In this document: positions 1-7,163 of the stretch, piece after piece
Numbering within the stretch: the stretch's first letter is position 1
How the letters are laid out: each line of letters opens with the position of its first letter
Assembly: GCA_019454665.1 (NCBI GenBank)
Contig: JACFNW010000032.1
Coordinates: forward strand, 1 to 11,196
Origin: Fimbriimonadaceae bacterium
GTDB lineage: Bacteria > Armatimonadota > Fimbriimonadia > Fimbriimonadales > Fimbriimonadaceae
Length of the DNA: 11,196 bases
Direction: 5' to 3'
Notes under the pieces: generated by a model
What the model was told of the DNA's origin: nothing
Seen by the model: only the letters and a program-made list of their open reading frames with translations
The model's database searches: none
Translations under genes and position numbers: made by a program

Positions 1-996
1 CGTGACGGCATGGATCATCCCCGCCACCGGAGTTTTGGCACCCGAGCGCACGTTGGTCGCCGTCCGCGCCAGGGCTCCGGTTGCGGGCAAGCCACCAAAG
101 AGCGGCGAAACGATGTTGGCGACGCCTTGGGCCACCAGTTCGACGTTGGGCTTGTGCTTGTCGCCCGACATCCGGTCGGCGACGACCGCCGAGAGCAGCG
201 ATTCGATCGAGCCGAGCATGGTGATCGTCAGCGCGGGCGCCAAGAGCGGCAGGATGAGATCGGGGCGGAACTGCGGCAGGTGCAGCGTAGGCAGCCCCGC
301 GGGTATGCCTCCGAACGCCGTGCCGATCGTGGCCACGCCCAATCCCGCCGCCACCGAAACCACGGTGCCCAAAAGGAGGGCGACGATGGTGCCTGGGACC
401 TTCTTGACCCATTTGTTGACGACCAGGATGGTCAGCAGGGACCCGGCGGCCAGCACGGTCGCGTGGGGCGAATACGTGGACGCGTGGGCCGATACGGCTT
501 CGATCCGTCCCAGAAACTCGCCGGGCACCTTCTCGATGCGCAGTCCGAAGAAGTCTTTGAGTTGGGTGCTGGCGATGAGCACGGCGATGCCGTTGGTGAA
601 GCCGATGACGACCGGGCGCGGGATGAACTTGACCGCCGAGCCGAGCCCCGTGAGGCCGAGCAGGGCGATCAACACGCCCGCCATCAGCGTGCACATGAAC
701 AGCCCCTCGACGCCGTGAGCGGTCACGATCCCGGCCACGACCACGACGAACGCGCCGGTCGGCCCGCCGATCTGGACCATCGAGCCGCCCAGGGCCGAGA
801 TGAGAAACCCGGCGACGATGGCGCAATAGATGCCCGCTTGCGGCGAAACACCCGAGGAAATGGCAAACGCCATCGCGAGCGGCAGTGCGACCAAGCCCAC
901 CGTCACACCGGCGACGGCGTCGGAGGCGAACTTGGCCAACGAATAGTCTTTGAGCGCCGACCAGGACTTGGGCGCGAATTCGCTGGAGAAGGACAC
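1..996 (-). CDS. SulP family inorganic anion transporter, N-terminal 332 residues (partial)
   Basis: Inner-membrane secondary transporter of the SulP/SLC26 family, moving sulfate, bicarbonate or a similar anion; the substrate cannot be read from sequence. Visible family marks: the first hydrophobic pair (about residues 28-70, with ALPLAMAFAIASG-like and SPQAGIY segments), QIGGPTGAF at 76-83, the FIPRPVVIGFTNGIA block at 124-138, SIESLLSAVVADRMSG at 263-278, and GGLPATGALARTATNVRSGAKT at about 301-322. The frame is open to base 1, so the last membrane segments and the usual C-terminal STAS domain lie outside. The start is a GTG at 996-994. An in-frame TAA lies five codons upstream, and an AGG sits about six bases before the GTG. 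It is divergent from the PEP-CTERM gene, with a 156-bp shared upstream region. The family call is very secure. Confidence 0.95.
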   Translation of the reverse strand, partial: MSFSSEFAPKSWSALKDYSLAKFASDAVAGVTVGLVALPLAMAFAISSGVSPQAGIYCAIVAGFLISALGGSMVQIGGPTGAFVVVVAGIVTAHGVEGLFMCTLMAGVLIALLGLTGLGSAVKFIPRPVVIGFTNGIAVLIASTQLKDFFGLRIEKVPGEFLGRIEAVSAHASTYSPHATVLAAGSLLTILVVNKWVKKVPGTIVALLLGTVVSVAAGLGVATIGTAFGGIPAGLPTLHLPQFRPDLILPLLAPALTITMLGSIESLLSAVVADRMSGDKHKPNVELVAQGVANIVSPLFGGLPATGALARTATNVRSGAKTPVAGMIHAVT

Positions 997-1042
997 CGGG
1001 AACCTAGATTATGCCATCCCCCGGCCCGGACCCAAGGGGGGC

Positions 1043-1111
1043 CTTGACAAATGGCGTCGAGGGGTTTATAACAGAGTCAATCTTTACTCAGGCTTGACAA
1101 ATCTGGGTCAA
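1043..1111 (+). repeat. Two copies of CTTGACAAAT 50 bp apart, each in a dyad
   Basis: CTTGACAAAT occurs at 1043-1052 and again at 1093-1102. The second copy forms a perfect dyad, TTGAC (1094-1098), 8 bases, GTCAA (1107-1111). The first has an imperfect version, TTGAC (1044-1048), 7 bases, GTCGA (1056-1060). The first copy overlaps the -35 box and the second lies just downstream of the predicted transcription start. This is where paired repressor sites would sit in the SulP/PEP-CTERM divergent region. No regulator is encoded nearby, so the operator role is inference. Confidence 0.4.
1044..1072 (+). promoter_or_regulatory. Sigma70-type promoter of the PEP-CTERM gene
   Basis: A perfect -35 box TTGACA (1044-1049) is followed after exactly 17 bp by TATAAC (1067-1072), five of six matches to the -10 consensus. 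The predicted transcript would start near 1079, leaving a leader of about 74 nt before the ATG at 1153. Sequence match only, but both boxes and the spacing are near ideal. Confidence 0.7.
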
Positions 1112-1152
1112 AGTCATGTTGAAGAAGGCCGACAGAGCCTTCGGAGGTAGGA

Positions 1153-1989
1153 ATGAGACAACTCGCGATGATCGCCGTTCTCGGCATCTCGACGGCATCG
1201 TTCGGGCAGACCTTGGTCAGCGCGTTCGACTTCAACGGCACGTTGAACCCCTATGTGGACAACAACCCGCCCAACGTCCTGCCCCTTCAGGCGAGGACGG
1301 GCGGCTCCCCGACGTCCTCGACCACGCCCAACTTCATGATGGACATGGTGAACGCCGTGAGCAAGCAGGTGGCCGTGTTCGCCGGACCCGATTTCTTCCG
1401 CGCGTGGCACGGCATCGGCGCGAACGGGGGCGGCGCGTACGTCAACCGCTACAGCGTGTTGATGGACGTGATGCACACCAAGTCCTCAGGCGACACCAGC
1501 GGCTGGGCCAGCTTCTTCAACACCAACGACGACCAAGCCAACGACGGCGACATGTGGATCCAATGGACCGCCGAAGACGGCGGAGGCGTCTACGGGACGC
1601 TCGGACGAGGCGGCGTGTATGCCGGCAAGTACTACGCCAACCGCTGGAACCGCGTCATCCTCTCGGTGGACCTCACGGCGCTCACCGCGCGCTTCTATGT
1701 AGACGGAGTGTTGCAGAACACCGTGGTGACGGGCGGCTTGGATTCCGGCCTCTCGATGTACACCTACAACGATGGCGACGCGACCGCCGACCACCTGGAC
1801 GTCTTGGGCGACAACGACGGCGATTGGACGCCGGGCCGCATCAGCGCCCTCGCGTTCTTCGATGGGCCACTTGGAGACACCGAAGCCGCCGCACTCGGCG
1901 TGGCTGGCGACCCCGTTCCCGAACCCGCGGCGATGAGCGTGATGGCGCTGGGCGTGTTGGCCCTGCTCCGCAAGCGCAAACCCGCCTAG
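1153..1989 (+). CDS. Secreted LamG-like protein with PEP-CTERM sorting tail
   Basis: 278 residues, exported. Residues 1-18 form a signal peptide (Arg3, hydrophobic core, likely cleavage after SFG or FGQ). The body (about 22-250) is rich in Gly, Asn, Asp and aromatic residues and looks like one concanavalin/LamG-type beta-sandwich. The segment around 163-190 (NRWNRVILSVDL, then FYVDGVLQN) resembles the strand pattern in LamG domains where the bound ligand is described as a covering. The C terminus is a classic PEP-CTERM signal: VPEPAA at 255-260, hydrophobic stretch 261-272, then RKRK at 273-276. In species with an exosortase/archaeosortase-type enzyme this tail is cut and the protein handed to the surface or matrix. 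The start is supported by GGAGG at 1143-1147, five bases upstream. The ligand is unknown. Confidence 0.88.
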   Translation: MRQLAMIAVLGISTASFGQTLVSAFDFNGTLNPYVDNNPPNVLPLQARTGGSPTSSTTPNFMMDMVNAVSKQVAVFAGPDFFRAWHGIGANGGGAYVNRYSVLMDVMHTKSSGDTSGWASFFNTNDDQANDGDMWIQWTAEDGGGVYGTLGRGGVYAGKYYANRWNRVILSVDLTALTARFYVDGVLQNTVVTGGLDSGLSMYTYNDGDATADHLDVLGDNDGDWTPGRISALAFFDGPLGDTEAAALGVAGDPVPEPAAMSVMALGVLALLRKRKPA

Positions 1990-2042
1990 GACTCGGGCCG
2001 CGGGCGAACCAGTCGGAGCAACTCCGCCTTTCGTCGAAGGAG

Positions 2043-2105
2043 CACGGTCTGCCGGACAAGGTCCCTCGTCGTGTGCGGATGGTGGTCGGGCCCGGGCAGA
2101 CCGTG
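2043..2105. repeat. 11-bp perfect inverted repeat, 41-base loop
   Basis: CACGGTCTGCC at 2043-2053 is matched exactly by GGCAGACCGTG at 2095-2105. It lies in the 206-bp gap after the PEP-CTERM gene. No T-tract follows, so it is not a classical intrinsic terminator. It may be part of a larger fold together with the hairpins at 2119-2170. Confidence 0.5.
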
Positions 2106-2118
2106 GCACCCCCTCATC

Positions 2119-2151
2119 GCCGGCACAAAGAACCGAGCGGTTTTGTCCGGC
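2119..2151 (+). terminator. Bulged hairpin downstream of the PEP-CTERM gene, possible terminator
   Basis: GCCGG (2119-2123), ACAAA (2125-2129) and ACC (2132-2134) pair with GGT, TTTGT and CCGGC at 2139-2151 around a GAGC loop. This gives 13 base pairs with bulges of one and two bases. A second short stem follows at once: GCACTGAC (2150-2157) with GTCGGTGC (2163-2170), one G-T wobble. There is no run of T after either stem, so intrinsic termination is uncertain. The two stems share two bases and would compete. Confidence 0.3.
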
Positions 2152-2175
2152 ACTGACCCCGTGTCGGTGCGCGAA

Positions 2176-2199
2176 TCATGTAGACTTATCTATACATGA
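2176..2199. promoter_or_regulatory. Palindrome across the start codon of the ComEC-like gene
   Basis: TCATGTA (2176-2182) and TACATGA (2193-2199) are a perfect 7-bp inverted repeat that contains the ATG at 2196. A nested TAGA/TCTA pair (2181-2184 with 2189-2192) offers an alternative stem. The same bases hold TAGACT (2181-2186), a TANNNT-type -10 box nine bases before the ATG. This fits a leaderless transcript with an overlapping operator. No -35 box is evident at the right spacing. Confidence 0.4.
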
Positions 2200-3074
2200 C
2201 TCGCACGCTCACCCGGGTGGCGAAGCGCGCGGCCATCCTCTTGGGCGGCGCGGGTCTCGTCGCGCTCGGCGTCTTTGCCGAACGCAACGAACCGAGGCCC
2301 GTGCCCAGGATCGCGTTCCTCTCGGTCGGGCAGGGCGATTGCACGGTGGTCGTCACCGAATCCAGAACCATCCTGATCGACGCCGGACCCGCGAACGAGC
2401 GGACCAACGGCGCGGCCCGGTTCGTCGTCCCCGCCCTGTACGGCATGGGTGTGAAAACGCTTGATGTGGTGCTGATCACCCACCCCGACGCCGACCACAT
2501 GGGCGGGTTGGCCGCTTTGGCCCGACGGTTCAAGATCGGCAAAGTGGGCCTCGGCGCGAGGTTCGCCGACCACCCCGTCGCCAGACAGTTCCTGCACGAA
2601 GCGGGAATCGCTCCCGAGCAGATGTGGTGGATCAACGGCGAGCACGAGGCGACCGCCTCGCCCTTCACAATCCGCGTGCGCGACGCCGCGCCCGCCGACG
2701 CCGACGACAACGATGGCTCGCTGTTCGTTCACGTTCAAGCGGGGAAAGGGGCGGCGCTGCTCACCGGCGACGCATCGGTCGCGATGGAAGGCCTGGTGCC
2801 GCCCTCGTGGAAGGCGCAGGTGTTCCAAGCCGGCCACCACGGAAGCCGAACCTCGACCGGCGACGCCTTGCTCGATCGCGTTCGGCCCCAGGTCGTCGTG
2901 GTGAGTTGCGGGCGCGACAACGCCTACGGGCATCCCCACCCCGAAGTCCTCGATCGTCTGCGAAGGCGGAGCATCACAATCCTGAGAACCGACCGCCAGG
3001 GCCACATCGAGTTCCGACCGGGACCCGACGGACTAGAGAGAGTCGCCGCGACCCGGAGTTGGAGGGACCGCTGA
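2196..3074 (+). CDS. ComEC/Rec2-like metallo-beta-lactamase-fold hydrolase, single N-terminal anchor
   Basis: 292 residues. Residues 11-28 form a hydrophobic signal or anchor after a basic N terminus, so the enzyme probably faces the periplasm or exterior. From about residue 38 it matches the C-terminal hydrolase domain of the competence protein ComEC: FLSVGQGDCTVV at 41-52, LIDAGP at 60-65, the metal motif THPDADHMGG at 95-104 (H96, D98, D100, H101), NDGSLFV at 172-178, LLTGD at 188-192, AGHHGSRTST at 212-221 and GHPHPE at 245-250. The ComEC membrane channel and OB-fold parts are absent, so this is a stand-alone form and not the DNA uptake channel itself. Its substrate could be DNA or another phosphodiester; that is not shown. 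There is no Shine-Dalgarno before ATG 2196. The nucleoside hydrolase follows 22 bp downstream. Confidence 0.87.
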   Translation: MTRTLTRVAKRAAILLGGAGLVALGVFAERNEPRPVPRIAFLSVGQGDCTVVVTESRTILIDAGPANERTNGAARFVVPALYGMGVKTLDVVLITHPDADHMGGLAALARRFKIGKVGLGARFADHPVARQFLHEAGIAPEQMWWINGEHEATASPFTIRVRDAAPADADDNDGSLFVHVQAGKGAALLTGDASVAMEGLVPPSWKAQVFQAGHHGSRTSTGDALLDRVRPQVVVVSCGRDNAYGHPHPEVLDRLRRRSITILRTDRQGHIEFRPGPDGLERVAATRSWRDR

Positions 3075-3096
3075 CCTCGGCAGCGAATCAACAGGC

Positions 3097-3999
3097 GTGC
3101 CTTCCCCGACCGGTCTTTTCGAAACGCTTCTGGCTTCCCCGCGCCCCTGGCGCCTGGTCGTGGATTCGGACTGCGACAACGAGGTGGACGACCCGTTCGC
3201 GATCGCCCACGCGTTGCTCTCGCCCGACCGCGTGCGCGTCGAGGCCCTGACTTCGGCCCATTACTGCAACGAGCGGGCGGCCACGAGCGAACAAGGGCTA
3301 CGCAAGAGCCACGAGGCCATCGAGGTGCTTCTGGACGCGATGGAGCTGACGGGCAAGGTGCCGGTCGCGATGGGCGCACCCGGACCCATGGCGGCCAGCC
3401 AGCGGCCACGAGAGAGCGACGCCAGCCGACTGATCACGGAATTGGCCCTTACGGGCGAAGGCCCGCTGATCGTGGCGTCCATCGGCGCAGCGACCAACGC
3501 GGCTTCGGCCATCGCCGCGCGGCCCGAAATCGCCGAACGACTCGTCGTCGTGTGGCTGGGCGGCCACGCGTTGGATTGGCCGGACGCTCAGGAGTTCAAC
3601 CTCATGGGCGACCCCGTCGCCGCCCAGTGCCTTCTCGATGGGCCAGCCCCGTTGGTCTTGGTCCCCGCGCTCGGCGTTGCCTCGCACATGTTGGTGTCGC
3701 TCGCCCAATTGCGACAGGACATGCCCGCCTCGGCCCTGGGCCGGCACTTGGCCGCACTGGTGGCCGACCAGTACGGCGAACGGGGCCGCGGCTACGCCAA
3801 GGAGATCTGGGACATGGCGGCCACGGGCTGGGCGATCCAACCCGACTGGGTGCCCACCAAGGCGATCCCCAGCCCGATCTTGCGGAAAGGGGTCTACCTG
3901 CACGACGGGGAGAGGCACACCGTGTGGATGGCCCGCTGGTGCGCCCGCAATGCGATCTTCGGCGACTTCTTCGCCAAGATGGCCGGGGCCGTCGTTTAG
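3097..3999 (+). CDS. Inosine-uridine-type nucleoside hydrolase
   Basis: 300 residues, near the usual length of the family. It is expected to cleave the N-glycosidic bond of ribonucleosides to free base and ribose, in the cytoplasm. The N-terminal calcium and active-site segment is DSDCDNEVDDPFAIAHALL at 23-41, in place of the common DTDPGxDD; D23, D27, D31 and D32 are the likely metal ligands. Further marks are PLIVASIGAATNAASAI at 123-139 (the usual transition from asparagine-rich to TNxA segment), EFNLMGDPVAAQCLL at 166-180 with the family's EFN-x-DP-A block, and a C-terminal segment from about 255. The DxDxxNEVDD variant belongs to a less studied branch, so substrate preference is open. 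The start is a GTG at 3097 with no convincing ribosome site. It probably relies on read-through from the ComEC-like gene 22 bp upstream. Confidence 0.85.
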   Translation: MPSPTGLFETLLASPRPWRLVVDSDCDNEVDDPFAIAHALLSPDRVRVEALTSAHYCNERAATSEQGLRKSHEAIEVLLDAMELTGKVPVAMGAPGPMAASQRPRESDASRLITELALTGEGPLIVASIGAATNAASAIAARPEIAERLVVVWLGGHALDWPDAQEFNLMGDPVAAQCLLDGPAPLVLVPALGVASHMLVSLAQLRQDMPASALGRHLAALVADQYGERGRGYAKEIWDMAATGWAIQPDWVPTKAIPSPILRKGVYLHDGERHTVWMARWCARNAIFGDFFAKMAGAVV

Positions 4000-4153
4000 A
4001 GAGAGGGTGGCGTCCGCGCCCGTCCATCGGGCTGGAGCGTCTGCAAGAAAGAGGAGCGGGGTCGAGCGGCGCTGCTCAAACCGATTCGGATCATCCTCCA
4101 ATCGCCGGCTGCGGCGGGAGAATCTCGTCTGCGAGGTTTCGCGCTCGGTCGCG

Positions 4154-4170
4154 TCTAGCGGCGGGCTAGA
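4154..4170. repeat. Short perfect inverted repeat at the 3' end of the 92-residue gene
   Basis: TCTAGC (4154-4159) and GCTAGA (4165-4170) pair around a five-base loop and include the stop codon of the minus-strand gene. No T-tract follows on either strand. The remaining convergent gap, 4000-4153, holds nothing else I can support as a gene or clear terminator. Confidence 0.3.
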
Positions 4171-4433
4171 GTCCGGGAAGCGTCAGGGGCTTCCATTCCC
4201 TCGCGTTCGGCGAGCAGAGCCTGATCGGCCTGCTGGATGCGCGCCTTCGTCGCATCGGCGGCCTGTTGCCGCACGAGCGAATCGGCTGCCAAGAACACCA
4301 CTGCCAAGAGCAGGGCGCCCGCCACCGCGAACCGACGTGTGCGTCTGGGACCATCGCTGGCCGGCCTGCAACGAGCGAACTCGCGAGCCAACTCCTGGGC
4401 GACGGCGGTCTGATACACCGCGTTCGGATCCAT
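4155..4433 (-). CDS. Small single-pass membrane protein of unknown function
   Basis: 92 residues. I do not recognise a family. Residues 1-34 are a polar cytoplasmic-looking head ending in a basic cluster (PRRTRR at 29-34). Residues 35-54 are one hydrophobic segment (FAVAGALLLAVVFLAADSLV). Residues 55-80 are rich in Gln, Ala and charged residues and could form a short coiled coil. By the positive-inside rule the N terminus faces the cytoplasm. The gene is real on the strength of a very good ribosome site, AAGGAGGTG at 4449-4441, seven bases before the ATG. It follows the DEAD-box helicase on the same strand after a 90-bp gap, so it may be the last gene of that transcript. The layout is like that of small anti-sigma or division-type proteins, but no motif supports either. 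Confidence 0.75.
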   Translation of the reverse strand: MDPNAVYQTAVAQELAREFARCRPASDGPRRTRRFAVAGALLLAVVFLAADSLVRQQAADATKARIQQADQALLAEREGMEAPDASRTLARR

Positions 4434-4523
4434 ACGTTCTCACCTCCTTCGACCGCGAATGCGCTGGCCGAACCCTGATGAAACCCGATGCGCCGTCAAA
4501 CGCCGTGGGACGGTCCCAGCGCC

Positions 4524-5729
4524 TTAGCGCGCGAACAGCCGCTTGGGGTGGGTTTCGTGCGGCCGCTCGTTGCCGGAGTGCCACTTGGGCGTGTTCAGTA
4601 CGACCACGCCTTTCGGTCCCGGCTTGAGCGAGTGGCGCGACAGAGCAAGCTCCTTCCGAAGCAACCGCTCGATGTTCCGAACTTCTTTGTGCTGCGCGGG
4701 CGTGGCGAGCGTGATCGCCCGACCCGAAGCCCCGGCTCGGCCCGTGCGGCCGATGCGGTGCACGTAGTCTTCAGGCTTCTCGGGGATGTCGTAGTTGATC
4801 ACCAGCGAGATGTCCTTGACGTCAATCCCGCGCGCCGCGATGTCGGTGGCGATGAGGATGCGGTAGCGACCGGCTTTGAACCCGTCGAGCGCGGCCCGGC
4901 GTTGCACGAGCGTCTTGTCCGCGTGGATTTCCGTCGCGGCGTGGCCGAGGCGGTGGACGGCCTTGGCCAGCTTTCGCGCCCCGTGGCGCGTTCGGGTGAA
5001 CGCCAACACGCTACCGGGATGCTCCAAGAGAAGCTGCTCCAGCATGCTCGCCTTGTTCTCTTGGTGAACAAGCAACAGTTCCTGCACCACGTTGGTTGCA
5101 GCCGTACCCGGCCGTTCGACTTCGATCTCGACGGGGTCGTTGAGATAGTGGTCGACCAATTCGGCGATCTCGGAGGGCATCGTCGCCGAGAACAACATGG
5201 TCTGGCGCTTATGGGGCAGCTTGTCCAAAATGCGCCGAACCGAAGGCGCGAAGCCCATGTCCAGCATTCGATCCGCCTCGTCGAGCACGCAGATGGCCGT
5301 CGAATCAAGCCTGACCGTGCGCTGGCCGATGTGGTCGTTGAGACGGCCCGGAGTGGCGACCACGACCGCGGGGTTCTTCCGCAGCTGAGCGATCTGCTTG
5401 GCCATGTTCGCGCCGCCGATGAGCAACGCCGTGTGGAGGCCAAGGGCGTCGAACACCTCCTGGATCTGGATGGCCAGTTCGCGCGTCGGAGCAAGAACCA
5501 GGGCGGATTGCCCGGCCTTGAGCCGCTCGGCGATGGGAAGTCCGAAAGCGAGCGTCTTGCCCGTTCCCGTCTGGGCGATGCCGATCAAGTCCCGGCCTTC
5601 GATGGCGGGCCCGATGGCCGCTTGCTGAATGGGAGTGGGAGTGGTGAAGCCGAGGCGATCGAGGGTTTCGATGAGCTTCGGCGAAAGCGGCAGCGAGCGA
5701 AAGCCCTGCCGTTCGTCTTTGTGGGTCAT
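4524..5729 (-). CDS. DEAD-box ATP-dependent RNA helicase
   Basis: 401 residues from the ATG at 5729. It is a cytoplasmic ATP-driven RNA-unwinding protein, of the RhlE-like short type used in ribosome assembly, RNA decay or cold adaptation. All core motifs are present in order: Q motif FTTPTPIQQAAI at 28-39, Walker A AQTGTGKT at 52-59, PTRELA at 81-86, TPGRL at 126-130, DEAD at 150-153, SAT at 181-183, ARGID at 299-303 and HRIGRTGR at 324-331. The tail after about 365 is short and basic (ending HPKRLFAR), not the long RNA-binding extension of DeaD or DbpA. The reading frame stays open upstream into the glycosylase gene, but the MTHKDERQGF start puts the Q motif at the normal distance. There is no obvious Shine-Dalgarno. 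The gap to the glycosylase stop is 43 bp. Confidence 0.93.
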   Translation of the reverse strand: MTHKDERQGFRSLPLSPKLIETLDRLGFTTPTPIQQAAIGPAIEGRDLIGIAQTGTGKTLAFGLPIAERLKAGQSALVLAPTRELAIQIQEVFDALGLHTALLIGGANMAKQIAQLRKNPAVVVATPGRLNDHIGQRTVRLDSTAICVLDEADRMLDMGFAPSVRRILDKLPHKRQTMLFSATMPSEIAELVDHYLNDPVEIEVERPGTAATNVVQELLLVHQENKASMLEQLLLEHPGSVLAFTRTRHGARKLAKAVHRLGHAATEIHADKTLVQRRAALDGFKAGRYRILIATDIAARGIDVKDISLVINYDIPEKPEDYVHRIGRTGRAGASGRAITLATPAQHKEVRNIERLLRKELALSRHSLKPGPKGVVVLNTPKWHSGNERPHETHPKRLFAR

Positions 5730-5772
5730 AAAACTGGGTCGGACCGATCCGCAGATGGTCCCGGTACGCTGA

Positions 5773-6423
5773 TTATGGCCTATGTCCGCAATCGCTGGAG
5801 GGACCGCCCGCCGAACATGTCGGCGTTCCCGCAAGTTCCCGCAACGGACGCGAGACCCAGGGCAGCCGCTCGGCATCGGCGAAGCGCCAGAGCGTCTCGT
5901 CCCCCTTGCCCGGCGACAAACCGATGCGCGTGCCGACACGCACTTCGGCCACCGGCGAGGCGGGCGGCAAGAGCCGGAGGGGCGAGGCGGCATCGAACAG
6001 GTCCAGCCCGTACCACGAGCCATCCAGCCCGAACGCCTGGGCGAGCTTGCCCGGGCCGGAGAGCAGGTTGCGGTCGCGGGCCGCCTTGGCGCGGCGGCTC
6101 TGCATGACCGCCAACCCGCTGAGGGGTTCGGCGGCCCGGAGCAGCACCGCCGCTCCCAAGCCCGGTTCGAGCGCGGTCACGTTGAGCATCCAGTGGTTGC
6201 CGTAGGTGAAATAGAGGTAAGCGCGTCCCGGCGGGCCGAACATGGCTTGATTCCTGGGCGTCTCGCCTCGGAATGCGTGGCATCCGGGGTCGTCGGGGCC
6301 ATAGGCCTCGGTCTCGACGATGCGGGCGGCGCACTCGTCGGTGGCCAGAGTCCACCCCAGGAGGGCCCGCGCGCCTTCCACCACATCCTCGGCCAACAGG
6401 CGCACCATCGCTTCTGGGGTCAC
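5773..6423 (-). CDS. 3-methyladenine DNA glycosylase (AAG/MPG family)
   Basis: 216 residues. It removes alkylated purines (3-methyladenine, hypoxanthine and others) from DNA to start base excision repair. Aligned by eye with human AAG, the catalytic Glu125 corresponds to E39 in IVETEAY, Tyr127 to Y41, His136 to H49, and the base-stacking Tyr159 to Y71 in AYLYFTYG. TPRNQAMFGPPG (55-66) and LLSGPGKLAQAFGLD (120-134) are also typical, so the active site looks intact. The start is either the GTG at 6423 (in-frame TAA five codons before) or the ATG at 6408; the folded domain begins after both. It lies 95 bp after the alpha/beta-hydrolase and 43 bp before the helicase, all on the minus strand. Confidence 0.93.
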   Translation of the reverse strand: MTPEAMVRLLAEDVVEGARALLGWTLATDECAARIVETEAYGPDDPGCHAFRGETPRNQAMFGPPGRAYLYFTYGNHWMLNVTALEPGLGAAVLLRAAEPLSGLAVMQSRRAKAARDRNLLSGPGKLAQAFGLDGSWYGLDLFDAASPLRLLPPASPVAEVRVGTRIGLSPGKGDETLWRFADAERLPWVSRPLRELAGTPTCSAGGPSSDCGHRP

Positions 6424-6518
6424 CCGGATGTGTTACCCCAGCAACGGGTACTGGTCGTTTTGCGGCGTACCCGGTAAAACCTCCAGCGTCGGGTCACAAC
6501 CACCCGGCAGAGTTACCG

Positions 6519-7163
6519 TTAGACCTTTCGAGACGGCTCCGCTTCGGCGGGGCCGTCGCCTTGTGTCGAGGTCGCCCATTCGGTGGCCAGACGCACGTCG
6601 TCGCGGGTCAGCCCGTGCCCGGTTTCCAGCACCACGTGGTCCACTTCCGCGCCTCGGTCGCGCAGCATGGCCGCGAGTTCGCGCGCGTTGTCGAGCGGCA
6701 GGATCGGATCGGTGCGCCCGCTGAGGAGCAACACGCGCTTGCCTTCAAGACTCAGCGTGGGCGGATCGGGGAGCACGACCATCGCCCGCAGCAAGACGGC
6801 GCGGTCGAGGAGTTCGGGGCGGCGCAACAGGAGCGTGCACGCGATGTTCGCGCCGTTCGAGTAGCCCATCGCCGAGATCGGAACCGCGAACCCGTACTCG
6901 GCGGCTGCGCGGAGGACGAACTCGGCCAGTTCCTGCGTCCTCGCTTCGACATCCTCCAAATCGAACACGCCTTCGGCGTAGCGGCGAAAGAAGCGGGCCA
7001 TGCCGTGCTCGCTGACTTGCCCGCGCGGCGAAAGGACCGCATCGCCCGGAAAGAAGGTCTGGGCGAGTTCGACAAGGTCGTGTTCGTCGCCGCCGGTGCC
7101 GTGCAATGCGAGGACGGTGCGGCCCGTTTCGCCCGGCACCCAGCGGTGGATGAACGCGCTCAA
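6519..7163 (-). CDS. Alpha/beta-hydrolase, phospholipase/carboxylesterase type
   Basis: 214 residues, cytoplasmic. It resembles the small serine esterases of the YpfH/MhqD and acyl-protein-thioesterase-like group. The strand-loop TVLALHGTGGDEHDL at 16-30 supplies the oxyanion region. The nucleophile elbow is GYSNG at 100-104 with Ser102. The other catalytic residues are probably Asp152 (SGRTDPILP) and His183 (TGHGLT). The substrate is unknown; this family includes carboxylesterases that act on xenobiotic or hydroxyquinone-linked esters. The start is TTG at 7163, which overlaps the TGA of the upstream 2TM gene as TTGA. GGGAG at 7174-7170 is the ribosome site, six bases before. The overlap indicates coupled translation. 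Confidence 0.87.
   Translation of the reverse strand: MSAFIHRWVPGETGRTVLALHGTGGDEHDLVELAQTFFPGDAVLSPRGQVSEHGMARFFRRYAEGVFDLEDVEARTQELAEFVLRAAAEYGFAVPISAMGYSNGANIACTLLLRRPELLDRAVLLRAMVVLPDPPTLSLEGKRVLLLSGRTDPILPLDNARELAAMLRDRGAEVDHVVLETGHGLTRDDVRLATEWATSTQGDGPAEAEPSRKV

Noticed and set aside
2..1047. Two long plus-strand open frames over the left end
   Set aside because: They are antisense to a clear SulP transporter; the translations are Arg/His/Asp-rich with no motif, typical of shadow frames in GC-rich DNA.
5730..6023. N-terminal extension of the helicase by 98 residues
   Set aside because: The extension overlaps the glycosylase coding sequence in another frame and is low-complexity. The start at 5729 places the Q motif normally.
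4488..6107. 539-codon plus-strand open frame
   Set aside because: It runs antisense to the DEAD-box helicase, which has every core motif, and into the glycosylase. Its own composition is that of a reverse-frame shadow.
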